Assembly: GCA_035495555.1 (NCBI GenBank)
Contig: DATJFQ010000025.1
Location: 1-64,000 of the forward strand
Source of the DNA: DATJFQ01 sp035495555
GTDB lineage: Bacteria > Acidobacteriota > Vicinamibacteria > Vicinamibacterales > 2-12-FULL-66-21
DNA length: 64,000 nucleotides
Reading direction: 5' to 3'
Shown piece by piece: positions 56,458-64,000 of this stretch; the first letter of the stretch is position 1, and every line of letters begins with the position of its first letter. The notes beneath the pieces were generated by a model that saw only the letters and a list, made by a program, of their open reading frames with translations, made no database searches and was not told where the DNA came from. A program made the translations under genes and the position numbers.

Positions 56458-57267
56458 TCAGCCGTCGCCTATCCGGCCCTGATGCGTATATACGTTGAAA
56501 CCGGCATCGCGGACGAACCCGAGGAGTGTAATCCCAGCGGCCTGTGCGAGATCGACGGCCAGGCTGGTGGGGGCGGAGACGGCGGCGAGCAGGGGAATGC
56601 CCGCAAGCCACGCTTTCTGAACGATTTCAAACGACACGCGGCCGCTGACCATCAGGATGGCATCGCCGATGAGCTGTTCGTCCAGCAGGAGGCGTCCCAC
56701 GATCTTGTCGACCGCGTTGTGTCGCCCGACGTCCTCGGCCGCGCAGACGAGGGCCCCGTCGAACGAAAAGAGAGCGGCCCCGTGCAACCCGCCCGTTTCG
56801 TCGAATGTCGCCTGGGTATCTCGTAGTCGTGCGGGAAGCGAGGCGATGAACGCGGCAGGCACGCGGGTGCGCCCGGATACCGGCTGAAGAGCCTCGGCGA
56901 GATCGTCGATGCTCGTGCGGCCGCAGATGCCGCACGAACTGTTCGCCGCGACGCGCCGTCTGCGTGCGAGCAGCACGCGTCCACGTTCGATCGCGTCCCC
57001 CCTGAGGAACACGTCGACGATGTTGTGAAGGTCGGGGTGGTCGGGATGGCGACAGTGTTCGACGGCTCCGATATCCCCGGCGCCGCGGATCACCCGCTCG
57101 GAGAAGAGGAATCCCGCCGCGAGCGCCTGATCGGCGCCAGGTGTGCGCATGACGACGGCAAACGATTCGCCGTGGAGACGGATGTCGAGCGGTTCCTCCG
57201 CCGCAGTGACGTCCGACACCTGGCGGCGTCCGTCCGCGCCTATGCGCAGGACGTCGACCGGCCGCAC
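56458..57267 (-). CDS. fdhD: Formate dehydrogenase accessory sulfurtransferase FdhD
   Basis: Transfers sulfur to the molybdenum cofactor of formate dehydrogenases. The 269 residues have the catalytic CxxC in NSSCGICGRTS, FLFSERVI near the N-terminus, and the conserved core EDVGRHNAVDKIVG and SGRVSFEIVQKAWLAGIP. The start is GTG 57267. No formate dehydrogenase or molybdenum-cofactor gene is in the window, so its client enzyme is encoded elsewhere. The 28-bp gap to the haem-binding gene upstream suggests co-transcription. Confidence 0.94.
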   Translation of the reverse strand: MRPVDVLRIGADGRRQVSDVTAAEEPLDIRLHGESFAVVMRTPGADQALAAGFLFSERVIRGAGDIGAVEHCRHPDHPDLHNIVDVFLRGDAIERGRVLLARRRRVAANSSCGICGRTSIDDLAEALQPVSGRTRVPAAFIASLPARLRDTQATFDETGGLHGAALFSFDGALVCAAEDVGRHNAVDKIVGRLLLDEQLIGDAILMVSGRVSFEIVQKAWLAGIPLLAAVSAPTSLAVDLAQAAGITLLGFVRDAGFNVYTHQGRIGDG

Positions 57268-57295
57268 CGGCCTGAGATGGTCTGAGATGGACTCC

Positions 57296-57748
57296 TCACT
57301 GGAGAGTATCGCGCATCTTCTCCGACCAGCTGCAGATCGTGGCGATTTCGGCGTCCGTCAGTCTGGCGTCGCGATGGATCAGGAGGTACGACGGCAGCGG
57401 CATCCGGTGCCGCCGCGTCAGGTTGCACATCGCTGCGAGGTACTTGTCCTGATCGTCCTGGCTGTAACTGCTCCACTCCGAAAAATTGAACGCCTCGCGT
57501 CCCTCGTGCACGTGGCTGGCCACGCCCCAGGACATTGGCGCAACGCCGCTGTACCACGGCCACGTCGTCTCGTTGGAATGACAATCGCGGCAGGAGCGTT
57601 CGAGAATCGACGAGACCGCCGGCGGCGCGTGGCGCAGCAGCGAGGCGGCCGGCGGCGTTGCAGGGTTGGTTCGATCCGGACGGACGAACTGTGCACCCGC
57701 GAAACTGGCGACAAACGCGATGGCGGCCCATCGGATGGCAGCGTGCAT
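57296..57748 (-). CDS. Haem-binding domain protein (cytochrome-c-like CxxCH)
   Basis: 150 residues with an N-terminal signal or anchor (MHAAIRWAAIAFVASFAGAQF). The central motif CRDCHSNETTWPWYSGVAPM is the hallmark of the haem-binding domain family seen with cytochrome c-type attachment, followed by HVHEGREAFNFSEW. The C-terminal region is LTRRHRMPLPSYLLIHRDA. It is probably periplasmic, with one covalently bound haem. ATG 57748 is chosen to include the signal; a much longer frame upstream is unsupported. It is transcribed just before fdhD. Confidence 0.85.
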   Translation of the reverse strand: MHAAIRWAAIAFVASFAGAQFVRPDRTNPATPPAASLLRHAPPAVSSILERSCRDCHSNETTWPWYSGVAPMSWGVASHVHEGREAFNFSEWSSYSQDDQDKYLAAMCNLTRRHRMPLPSYLLIHRDARLTDAEIATICSWSEKMRDTLQ

Positions 57749-57915
57749 ACCTGGAGAGGATGAGAGCAAAGTCGACGCCGACAGGCTGCTCGTGCGCGGT
57801 CCGCGTGGGCGCGCAAAAATGGCCGGATTTTCACAGGTGCGCCGCCAGCGCCCACCGCGTCGTTTACGCATTCTGTCTCGACCCGGCGGGAATCGAAAAC
57901 ACACGGACGGGCCCT

Positions 57916-57950
57916 TATAATGACACGGCACACAGCGCTCCCCCGGAGGT
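57916..57950 (+). promoter_or_regulatory. -10 TATAAT and Shine-Dalgarno of a secreted protein gene
   Basis: Perfect TATAAT (57916-57921) and GGAGGT (57945-57950), 7 nt before ATG 57958. No clear -35. Confidence 0.65.
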
Positions 57951-57957
57951 CACGTTC

Positions 57958-58938
57958 ATGAATCGCGCACTGCGTTCTCTCGTCATCCTCGTTCCCGTCG
58001 TGGCGCTCGCCGCGCCGCCGCTCCTCGCCGACGTCAAGACCCACGACCGCACGTCGGTCAAATTCGAAGGGTTTCTCGGCCGGATGATGGGCATGTTCGG
58101 CGGGAAGGCCGCCAAGGAAGGTCTCGAAGGCACCGTCGCCGTCAAGGGCAGCAGGAAGGCCAGCTTCAACGACTCGACGGGCCGCATCGTCGATCTGTCC
58201 GAGGAAAAGGTCTACGAGCTGGACATGAAGAAGAAGACCTACACGGTCACCACGTTCGACGAACTCCGCCGCCGGATGCGCGAGCAGGAGGAAAAGGCCG
58301 CGAAGGAGAACCAGAAAGAGCAGCCCTCGCAGCGCGAAGAGCAGCAGAAGCCGCAGAAGGAATTCGAGGTCGACTTCGACGTCAAGGACACCGGCCAGAA
58401 GAAGCAGGTGGCGGGCTACGACACGCACGAAGTGATCGCGACCGTCACGGTCCGTGAAAAGGGAAAGACGCTCGAGGACGGCGGCGGCATCGTCATGACG
58501 AACGACATGTGGATGGGACCCGTCATCCCGCAGCTGAAGGAGCTGTCGGAGTTCGAGATGCGCTACTGGAAGCAGCTGCAGCAGGGGGTCGGGACCGAAA
58601 CGATCTCGCCGGAGCAGATGGCGATGGTCATCGGCAGCTTCCCCGGGATCAAGAGCGCCATGGCGCGGTTCGCGCAGGAAGGCGACAAGCTGCAGGGCAC
58701 CGCGCTCGACACGACGACCACGTTCGAATCGGTGAAGAGCAAAGAGCAGCTCGCGGAGTCGCAGCAGCAGAGCTCCGGCGGCGGCATCAGCGGCATGCTC
58801 GCGAAAAAGATGATGAAGCGCGACGAGCCGAAGGCGCGGTCGACCGTGTTCACCACGCACCACGAGTACCTGAGCATCGACAAGGCCGTGGATGCGAACG
58901 ACCTCGCGATCCCTTCCGACTTCAAAGAGAAGAAATAA
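57958..58938 (+). CDS. Exported protein of unknown function
   Basis: 326 residues with a signal peptide (about 1-25, MNRALRSLVILVPVVALAAP). The mature part begins DVKTHDRTSVKFEGFLG and is mixed alpha/beta, with a highly charged Glu/Lys/Gln segment at about 105-135 (REQEEKAAKENQKEQPSQRE) that is probably a flexible or coiled spacer. The pattern DLSEEKVYELDMKKKTYTV recalls DUF4412-like periplasmic proteins, but I am not certain. It has strong initiation signals, so it may be well expressed. The amidase gene follows after 12 bp, suggesting an operon. Confidence 0.75.
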   Translation: MNRALRSLVILVPVVALAAPPLLADVKTHDRTSVKFEGFLGRMMGMFGGKAAKEGLEGTVAVKGSRKASFNDSTGRIVDLSEEKVYELDMKKKTYTVTTFDELRRRMREQEEKAAKENQKEQPSQREEQQKPQKEFEVDFDVKDTGQKKQVAGYDTHEVIATVTVREKGKTLEDGGGIVMTNDMWMGPVIPQLKELSEFEMRYWKQLQQGVGTETISPEQMAMVIGSFPGIKSAMARFAQEGDKLQGTALDTTTTFESVKSKEQLAESQQQSSGGGISGMLAKKMMKRDEPKARSTVFTTHHEYLSIDKAVDANDLAIPSDFKEKK

Positions 58939-58950
58939 CCGGAGCATCCA

Positions 58951-60774
58951 ATGAGCGACGAGCCAAGCGAAGGCCGGCGTCGTTTCCTGCGTATGGTTCC
59001 CGCGGCGGTCGCCGGTGCGATCGCCGCGCCGGCGCTCGCGCAGCAGGCCCCCGCCGATCTCGCAATCACCAAAGACACGCTCGACTGCGGCGAGAAGATC
59101 TTCGGCGTCGACTTCACCGAACCCGAGGAGGAAGCCATCGTCCGCGGCGTCAACCGGAATCTGGATTCGTTCGAGGCGCTTCGGAAAGTCGACATCCCGC
59201 TCGATACGGACATTCCGCTCGTCTTTCATCCATACCTTCCAGGCCAAAAGCCGAAGCCGGGCGCGACGCCTGGCGCGGCCCTGAAGGTGATGCTGGCGCC
59301 GCCCGCCCCGCGCCGCGCATCGCTCGACGATCTGGCATTCCAGCCGATCACGGCGCTTGCTCCGCTGCTCAGGAGCCGCGAGGTGAGCGCAACAGACCTC
59401 ACGCGCATGTACCTCGCGCGTCTGAAAAAGTACGGGCCGAAACTGAATTGCGTGGTCACGCTGACCGAGGATCTGGCCCTGAAGCAGGCGGCTGACGCCG
59501 ACCGCGAGATCAAGGCCGGCCGATACAAGGGGCCGCTCCACGGGATCCCGTGGGGGGCGAAGGATCTCTTCGCCACCAAAGGCATCCCGACCACCTGGGG
59601 AGCGGGTCCGTATCAGGACCAGGTTTTCGACTACGACGCGACCATCGTCTCGCGCCTGCATGACGCCGGCGCCGTGCTCCTCGCCAAATTGTCGATGGGC
59701 GCGCTGGCGCAGGGTGACCAGTGGTTCCGCGGACAGACGAAGAACCCGTGGCGTCCGGACGACCCGAATCCCAATCGCAGCGGCTCCAGCGGATCGTCGG
59801 CGGGACCGGGATCCGCCACAGCGGCCGGCCTGGTCGTCTTCGGCATCGGGACCGAAACGCGCGGTTCGATCATCTCGCCGTCGAGCGTCAATGGCGTCAC
59901 GGGGCTCCGGCCGACCTACGGTCGCGTCAGCCGCTTCGGCGCGATGATGCTGTCGTGGACGATGGATAAGGTCGGCCCGATGTGCCGGTCTGTCGAGGAC
60001 TGCGCGCTCGTGTTCAACGCGATCTACGGGCCCGACGGAAAGGACGACAGCGTCGTCGACGCGCCGTTCGCGTGGAACCCGGATCTGCCGCTCTCGAAGC
60101 TGCGGATCGGCGTCATCCAGCGCGACTTCCAGGTGCAGCCGCCGGGAGGCGGACGCGCGGGCGCGGCTGGCGCCGGAGCAGCCGCCGGACGCGGTGCAGG
60201 AGGCGGCGGTGGACGCGGCGGTGTCTCCGCGGAGGAATTCCGCCGGCAGCGCGAAGCGCAGCTGAAGATTCTGAACGATGCGCTGGAGGTCTATCGAAAG
60301 CTTGGCGCCACGCTGACGCCAATCGAGCAGGTCCCTGGGACCGACATCGCCAACGACATCGGGTTCGTGCTCAACGTCGAAGCGGCGGCGGCGTTCGACG
60401 ACTTGACGCGGAGCGCGGGCATCAACGATCCGTCGGTCCAGCAGTGGGCGAACACGTTCCGCACGTCACGGTTCGTGCCTGCAGTCGAATACATCCGCGC
60501 GCAGCGCGCCCGCACGCTGCTGATGCGGCAGTGGGACGAGTTCATGTCGCAGTACGACGTGTTCCTCTCCCCTGCCGGCGGATCGACGCTCGGGATCACG
60601 AACCTGACCGGCCATCCCGCGCTCGCCATGAAGGCGGGTTTCAACGATGGCGCGCCGGTGGAGCTGATGGTCACCGGACGGCTGTATGACGAAGCGACCG
60701 TGCTTCGCGTCGCGCTCGCGTACGAACGCGCGACCGAGTGGCACACGATGAATCCGAAGATGGACTGGGCGTAA
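58951..60774 (+). CDS. Tat-exported amidase-signature hydrolase
   Basis: 607 residues. The N-terminus GRRRFLRMVPAAVAGAIAAP is a twin-arginine signal. The amidase-signature domain has catalytic Lys in PWGAKDLFATKG, the Gly/Ser-rich motif GSSGSSAGPGSATAAG and the nucleophile Ser in GTETRGSIISPS, the Ser-cisSer-Lys triad. Residues 397-424 are an inserted Gly/Ala/Arg-rich loop (GGGRAGAAGAGAAAGRGAGG) that interrupts the domain. The substrate is an unknown amide. GGAG precedes the ATG. It is likely co-transcribed with the upstream exported protein. Confidence 0.91.
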   Translation: MSDEPSEGRRRFLRMVPAAVAGAIAAPALAQQAPADLAITKDTLDCGEKIFGVDFTEPEEEAIVRGVNRNLDSFEALRKVDIPLDTDIPLVFHPYLPGQKPKPGATPGAALKVMLAPPAPRRASLDDLAFQPITALAPLLRSREVSATDLTRMYLARLKKYGPKLNCVVTLTEDLALKQAADADREIKAGRYKGPLHGIPWGAKDLFATKGIPTTWGAGPYQDQVFDYDATIVSRLHDAGAVLLAKLSMGALAQGDQWFRGQTKNPWRPDDPNPNRSGSSGSSAGPGSATAAGLVVFGIGTETRGSIISPSSVNGVTGLRPTYGRVSRFGAMMLSWTMDKVGPMCRSVEDCALVFNAIYGPDGKDDSVVDAPFAWNPDLPLSKLRIGVIQRDFQVQPPGGGRAGAAGAGAAAGRGAGGGGGRGGVSAEEFRRQREAQLKILNDALEVYRKLGATLTPIEQVPGTDIANDIGFVLNVEAAAAFDDLTRSAGINDPSVQQWANTFRTSRFVPAVEYIRAQRARTLLMRQWDEFMSQYDVFLSPAGGSTLGITNLTGHPALAMKAGFNDGAPVELMVTGRLYDEATVLRVALAYERATEWHTMNPKMDWA

Positions 60775-60777
60775 AAA

Positions 60778-60899
60778 ACTCCCAATTCCCAACTCCCAAA
60801 CGAGCTCCCAATCGAGAGGGGCGTTGGGAGTTGGGTGTTGATTCTCTTGGGAGTTGGGCGTTAATTATTGGGCGTTGGGCGTTGGGAGTCGGGAGTTGC
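60778..60899. repeat. Heptamer tract, CTCCCAA family, inverted halves
   Basis: The left part has AACTCCC/AATTCCC units, the right part TTGGGAG/TTGGGCG/TTGGGTG units. It fills the convergent spacer after the amidase. Confidence 0.85.
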
Positions 60900-60905
60900 T
60901 CAGCG

Positions 60906-63641
60906 TCAGTTCCGGCGGCGCTCGCTTTTCACCAGCGCCGCCATCGCCTGCCCCTGCTCGTATTTCCCGAGCTTCCCGGCGGCGTCGAGATAAGCGTCGC
61001 CGAGATCGCCGGTCAGCGGGTGCGCGTCCGCGGCAGCGACGAGCACCTGCGAGCACTCGTACGAGGAATCGAGGGACTTCGCCGAACGGAGCGCGGCCAG
61101 CAGCGTGTCGTGGCTCACGTCCGCACGTGAGACGAGCGCTTTCAGCACGCGTCCCATTTCGTACGAGGACGAGGAGAGGCCGTCGACGGCCTTGAAGAAC
61201 GGATCGCGAAGCGGCCCTTCCGGAGCCGCGATGGCGAGGGTCTCGAGCAGCAGCGACGCCGACTCGTAGTCGCTCCCGATTTTCGATGCCGCGGCGAGCG
61301 CCGGCGCCATGGCATTCCGATCGCCTGTCTTCAGCACAGCAGACAGGACGCGGTGGCGTTCGTAGTCGCTCCCGAGATTGTCCATAGCCTGGAAGAACAA
61401 CGGACGCGTACGGTCGTCCAGGTGCTGCGTCGCGAGCACGTCACGAAGCACTTCGGATTCGTCGTAGTCGGAGGCGATCGCGCCCGCGTGCTGGACGATG
61501 CCGGCGAGGACCGGCGACTCCACCGCCCCTTTCTTCAGCATCGTCGAGTACACTCGGCGCAGTTCGTAGGACGACTTGAGGTTCCCTGCCGCCGCGAAGT
61601 ACGCCGACCTCGACCCGTCGTCCGACGGCAGGCGATCGGCGATGGCAATCAGGAGCGTCGCCAGCTCGTAGTCCGACTTCAGATCGCGGCCGGCCTGCGT
61701 GAGCACGTCGCGGTACTGCGCGGGCGACAGCGATGCCTGCAGCACGAGCTGCTTGAAATACAGCCCCTTGACGTAGCTGGAATCGATCTGTCCGATTTCC
61801 GCGAGCACCGCCTGCGGGCCGCCCGCCTTGAGGAAACGCGCGACACGCTTGTCCGCGCCGATGCCGCTGTTGCGAACGAACCGCGGCATCACGGATCGCA
61901 GCCACTCGCGTCCTTCCGGTTCGTACGGCCGCTCGATGCCGTTCACCCAGTACCGGCGCTGGAGCTGCCCGTCGTGCTCCTCGATTTCGATCGTGTGCCG
62001 GCCGAGGTGCGCCTCGTCGGAGATCTTTATCCGGCCGCCTGGCGATATCGCCTTCACGTCCGTGTCGTCGTCGGTCAGCTCGAACGTGCCTTTGTACTCG
62101 ATTGCGAGCTTCTCGCCGTTGTTCGACCAGATCCAGTTGCCCGACGACCCGCGCGTGTCGATCGAGATCGACTGCGCGCCGGGCGACGGCGGCGCTGGCG
62201 GAGCGGGCGGCGCCGGAACGGCCGGCGGCGCGGGCGGTGCCGGGACCGCCGCTTCCGCTGCCGCGGTCATCGGAGGCGCGGGTGGGGGTTCGGGAGCCAG
62301 TGGAGGTTGGGGGGGCGCCGGCGGCACCGGAGGTGCGGGGATCGCCTGCGCCAAATCCTCGGAGGTGATCGTAGTCGCCTGTGGCGCAGCCGATGCCGGC
62401 GATTGCGCGCGAGTCACCGGCGTTTGCGTCGCGGGCCTGGAATCCTGTGCCACAGGGAGCGCGAGTTGGAGGGCGGGCAGTTCAGACGGAGGCGTGGCGG
62501 CCTTCGCGACAGCGCTGGCCGACGCAGACGTCGATGGCTGCGCGAATGACGTATCAGCGGCGACGGCCATGCCGCCAACGAGACTCAGGGCCGCGATGCC
62601 GGCGAGCCAGGCGGGTCCGCTTCCCGCGTGCGACGGCGGTGCGCCGACCAATCGACGGACGCGTTCGAGAAGCGACCCGCCGCTTGCGGCGAGTGCGAAC
62701 CGCGACGCACGGAAGGTCTCCAGGTCGGCCAGCGCGTGCGCATAGCTCACAGGGTCGCCGCACAGGCTGACCGCCAGATCATCGCAGCAGTTCTCGCGTT
62801 CGATCCGAATCCGGCGCGACACCCACCAGACGCCCGGGTGATAGAAGAGGAGCGTTTCGACGAGCGTCTGCAGCAGGTTCACCAGATAATCGTGCCGACG
62901 GATGTGCGCGAGCTCGTGCGCGAGGATGGCCTCCACCTGCAGTGGCGTGAGGCCGCCGAGCGCAGCCGCCGGCAGAAGGACGACGGGCTCGAGCCAGCCG
63001 ACGACGGTAGGCACGTCGACCGTGGCGGACTCGAGGAGGGTGACGACGCGATAGAGGTGCAGCTTTTTCGTCAAGCGCTCCGCCATCCGCTGCCACCCCT
63101 CACGCGCCGGCTGCGTCGCGTGCGTGCGCATCCGCTGCACCCAGAGCCAGCCCGTCAACAGCCGCATGCTCAAGATGGTGACGCCGAGCAGCCAGACCGC
63201 GAACAGGCCGGCCACCATGTCGGCGCGGAGGGGAATCAGAACGCGCGAGAACGACCATGCAGCCGGCGATGCCGCTACTGCTGTTACTGGCGGCGCTGCC
63301 GTCTGCAGGGCCCTCGGCGAGATTCCCTCCACGCGCGGCGCGGCAAACATCGCGGTCGAGCGTGCCCTCTCGACGCGCAACGCATCGGATAGGGCCGTCG
63401 CAATCGTCTGTACTGGCGCGGCGCGATACCGCTGCACCGCCGTCACGACGGGCAGCGTCAACATCAGCGCGAGGCCGATCGACGCGACCACGTAGCGGAC
63501 GTCCGCGGCGCTGCGGCGGAGCGCCGCGAGCGCAACGGCCGTGACGAGCGCGACAACAGCGCCCTGCCACACGAACTGCAGGAGCGCCCAACCGATCGCC
63601 TGTGTCAGCGGATATCGCAGCAGCGGCTCGAATGCAGTCAT
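60906..63641 (-). CDS. M56 (BlaR1/MecR1-like) membrane metalloprotease with C-terminal repeat domain
   Basis: 911 residues. Membrane helices occur at about 15-40, 50-70 and 140-165, then a cytoplasmic zinc protease with HELAHIRRHDYLVN (H242-E243-x-x-H246) and ERENCCDDLA; a fourth helix lies near 345-362. A Pro/Ala-rich linker (435-490) leads to a domain at 490-590. From 615 to the end there are about nine repeats of ~34 residues, each with an S(D/S)YE-like motif (Tyr 623, 658, 692, 726, 760, 792, 827, 861 and 894). No penicillin-binding sensor domain is present. With the BlaI gene 2 bp upstream it forms a sensor-protease/repressor pair. The signal is unknown. Confidence 0.9.
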   Translation of the reverse strand: MTAFEPLLRYPLTQAIGWALLQFVWQGAVVALVTAVALAALRRSAADVRYVVASIGLALMLTLPVVTAVQRYRAAPVQTIATALSDALRVERARSTAMFAAPRVEGISPRALQTAAPPVTAVAASPAAWSFSRVLIPLRADMVAGLFAVWLLGVTILSMRLLTGWLWVQRMRTHATQPAREGWQRMAERLTKKLHLYRVVTLLESATVDVPTVVGWLEPVVLLPAAALGGLTPLQVEAILAHELAHIRRHDYLVNLLQTLVETLLFYHPGVWWVSRRIRIERENCCDDLAVSLCGDPVSYAHALADLETFRASRFALAASGGSLLERVRRLVGAPPSHAGSGPAWLAGIAALSLVGGMAVAADTSFAQPSTSASASAVAKAATPPSELPALQLALPVAQDSRPATQTPVTRAQSPASAAPQATTITSEDLAQAIPAPPVPPAPPQPPLAPEPPPAPPMTAAAEAAVPAPPAPPAVPAPPAPPAPPSPGAQSISIDTRGSSGNWIWSNNGEKLAIEYKGTFELTDDDTDVKAISPGGRIKISDEAHLGRHTIEIEEHDGQLQRRYWVNGIERPYEPEGREWLRSVMPRFVRNSGIGADKRVARFLKAGGPQAVLAEIGQIDSSYVKGLYFKQLVLQASLSPAQYRDVLTQAGRDLKSDYELATLLIAIADRLPSDDGSRSAYFAAAGNLKSSYELRRVYSTMLKKGAVESPVLAGIVQHAGAIASDYDESEVLRDVLATQHLDDRTRPLFFQAMDNLGSDYERHRVLSAVLKTGDRNAMAPALAAASKIGSDYESASLLLETLAIAAPEGPLRDPFFKAVDGLSSSSYEMGRVLKALVSRADVSHDTLLAALRSAKSLDSSYECSQVLVAAADAHPLTGDLGDAYLDAAGKLGKYEQGQAMAALVKSERRRN

Positions 63642-63643
63642 GG

Positions 63644-64000
63644 CTATGGCTCCCGCTCGGCTTTTGCGCTGTCGAGGATCTGACGTATCTGCGTGAGCTC
63701 GTCTGGCGACGCGTGCTTCGAGGCGAGCGCCTGGAGTACGAGCTTCGTGGCGGATCCCCCAAAGGCGCGATCGACGAGGTCGCGGACGAGCTGGCGCTGC
63801 GTCTGCTCCTCGCTCGAGTGCGCGCGGTAGATGTGCGTCCGGTCGCGCTCGTCGCGATCCACGAGGCCTTTCTCGGTCATGATCTGGAGAAGCTTCAGCG
63901 CCGTCGTATAGGCGGTCGGCCGTTCGCGGCCGAGCACCTCATACACCTGGCGCACCGTGCTGGGCCCGCGCTCCCACAGGATGCGCAGGATCGCCAGCTC
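63644..64000 (-). CDS. BlaI/MecI/CopY family repressor (5' end cut by window)
   Basis: A winged-helix repressor; 118 residues are visible and the frame stays open to the window edge, so the N-terminus is missing. The visible DNA-binding part is ELAILRILWERGPSTVRQVY, then ERPTAYTTALKLLQIMTEKG and GLVDRDERDRTHIYRA. The C-terminal dimerisation helix holds the site that the partner M56 protease would cut (family knowledge). The stop codon is 2 bp before the M56 start, so they are one operon. Confidence 0.93.
   Translation of the reverse strand, partial: ELAILRILWERGPSTVRQVYEVLGRERPTAYTTALKLLQIMTEKGLVDRDERDRTHIYRAHSSEEQTQRQLVRDLVDRAFGGSATKLVLQALASKHASPDELTQIRQILDSAKAEREP

Noticed and set aside
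57418..59661. Minus-strand open frame of 747 codons
   Set aside because: Antisense shadow of the exported protein and amidase genes in GC-rich DNA; His/Arg/Leu-rich composition and no domains.
1..64000. Prophage, insertion sequence, toxin-antitoxin, restriction or other defence island
   Set aside because: No integrase, transposase, phage structural gene, methylase or nuclease pair was recognised; the four-helix-bundle gene is the only mobile-element-like item.

Overview
The window is about 64 kb of GC-rich bacterial chromosome with dense, mixed-strand gene order and no phage, plasmid, insertion-sequence, rRNA, tRNA or CRISPR signature that I can see. The gene content points to Acidobacteriota, most likely the Vicinamibacteria side of the phylum. 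The reasons are a PadR regulator overlapping a duplicated orphan (ADOP-type) MacB/FtsX permease, an Oar-like TonB receptor with an N-terminal carboxypeptidase-regulatory domain, a BlaI/M56 pair, several secreted hydrolases and many short Acidobacteria-style orphan proteins. This placement is inferred from family content, not from a marker-gene tree.

Layout. 1-4.8 kb: sigma-54 activator (cut by the window edge), PadR and ADOP permease. 4.8-10.5 kb: a DapB-like dehydrogenase, an HD-GYP response regulator, nadE and an M14 carboxypeptidase. 10.5-24.5 kb: a four-helix-bundle protein, transketolase, a DUF255-type thioredoxin-fold protein, DUF4149 and GAF/fRMsr proteins, isocitrate dehydrogenase, a PlsB-like acyltransferase, proline dehydrogenase, an M20 peptidase, an SDR, a CCA-adding-type nucleotidyltransferase, a small outer-membrane protein and a dienelactone hydrolase. 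24.5-31 kb: an AMP-ligase/ACP/PlsC fusion, infA, a DEAD-box helicase, a MerR-TPR protein and glucokinase. 31-44.5 kb: TonB receptor, sulfatase-fold/TPR protein, an ALDH/saccharopine-dehydrogenase-like/ALDH cluster, an M24 peptidase and an FGGY kinase. 44.5-64 kb: a class A PBP coupled to phosphatidylcholine synthase, a divergent FtsH, the lhr-nei-VKOR cluster, FdhD, a haem-binding protein, a Tat amidase and the M56/BlaI pair.

The most striking feature is not a gene. About twenty tracts of degenerate heptanucleotide repeats fall into roughly eight sequence families (ACTGGCN, CTCCCAA, GAGGCGN, GAGAACC, CATCGAA, GCAGATT, GTAGTTG-like and CCGTCGT). They fill most 3' intergenic spaces and resemble in style the short tandemly repeated repetitive sequences of cyanobacteria. 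Eight of the ten convergent gene pairs carry a tract, often as two inverted arms able to fold into a long hairpin, against one of nine divergent pairs. Some tracts run into coding sequence: they encode a signal peptide, an interdomain linker and the last codons of several proteins.

A second pattern is promoter architecture. In at least six genes a TANNNT -10 box ends exactly 6 nt before the start codon, predicting leaderless mRNAs. The TonB receptor and a secreted protein instead have a perfect TATAAT plus a strong Shine-Dalgarno.
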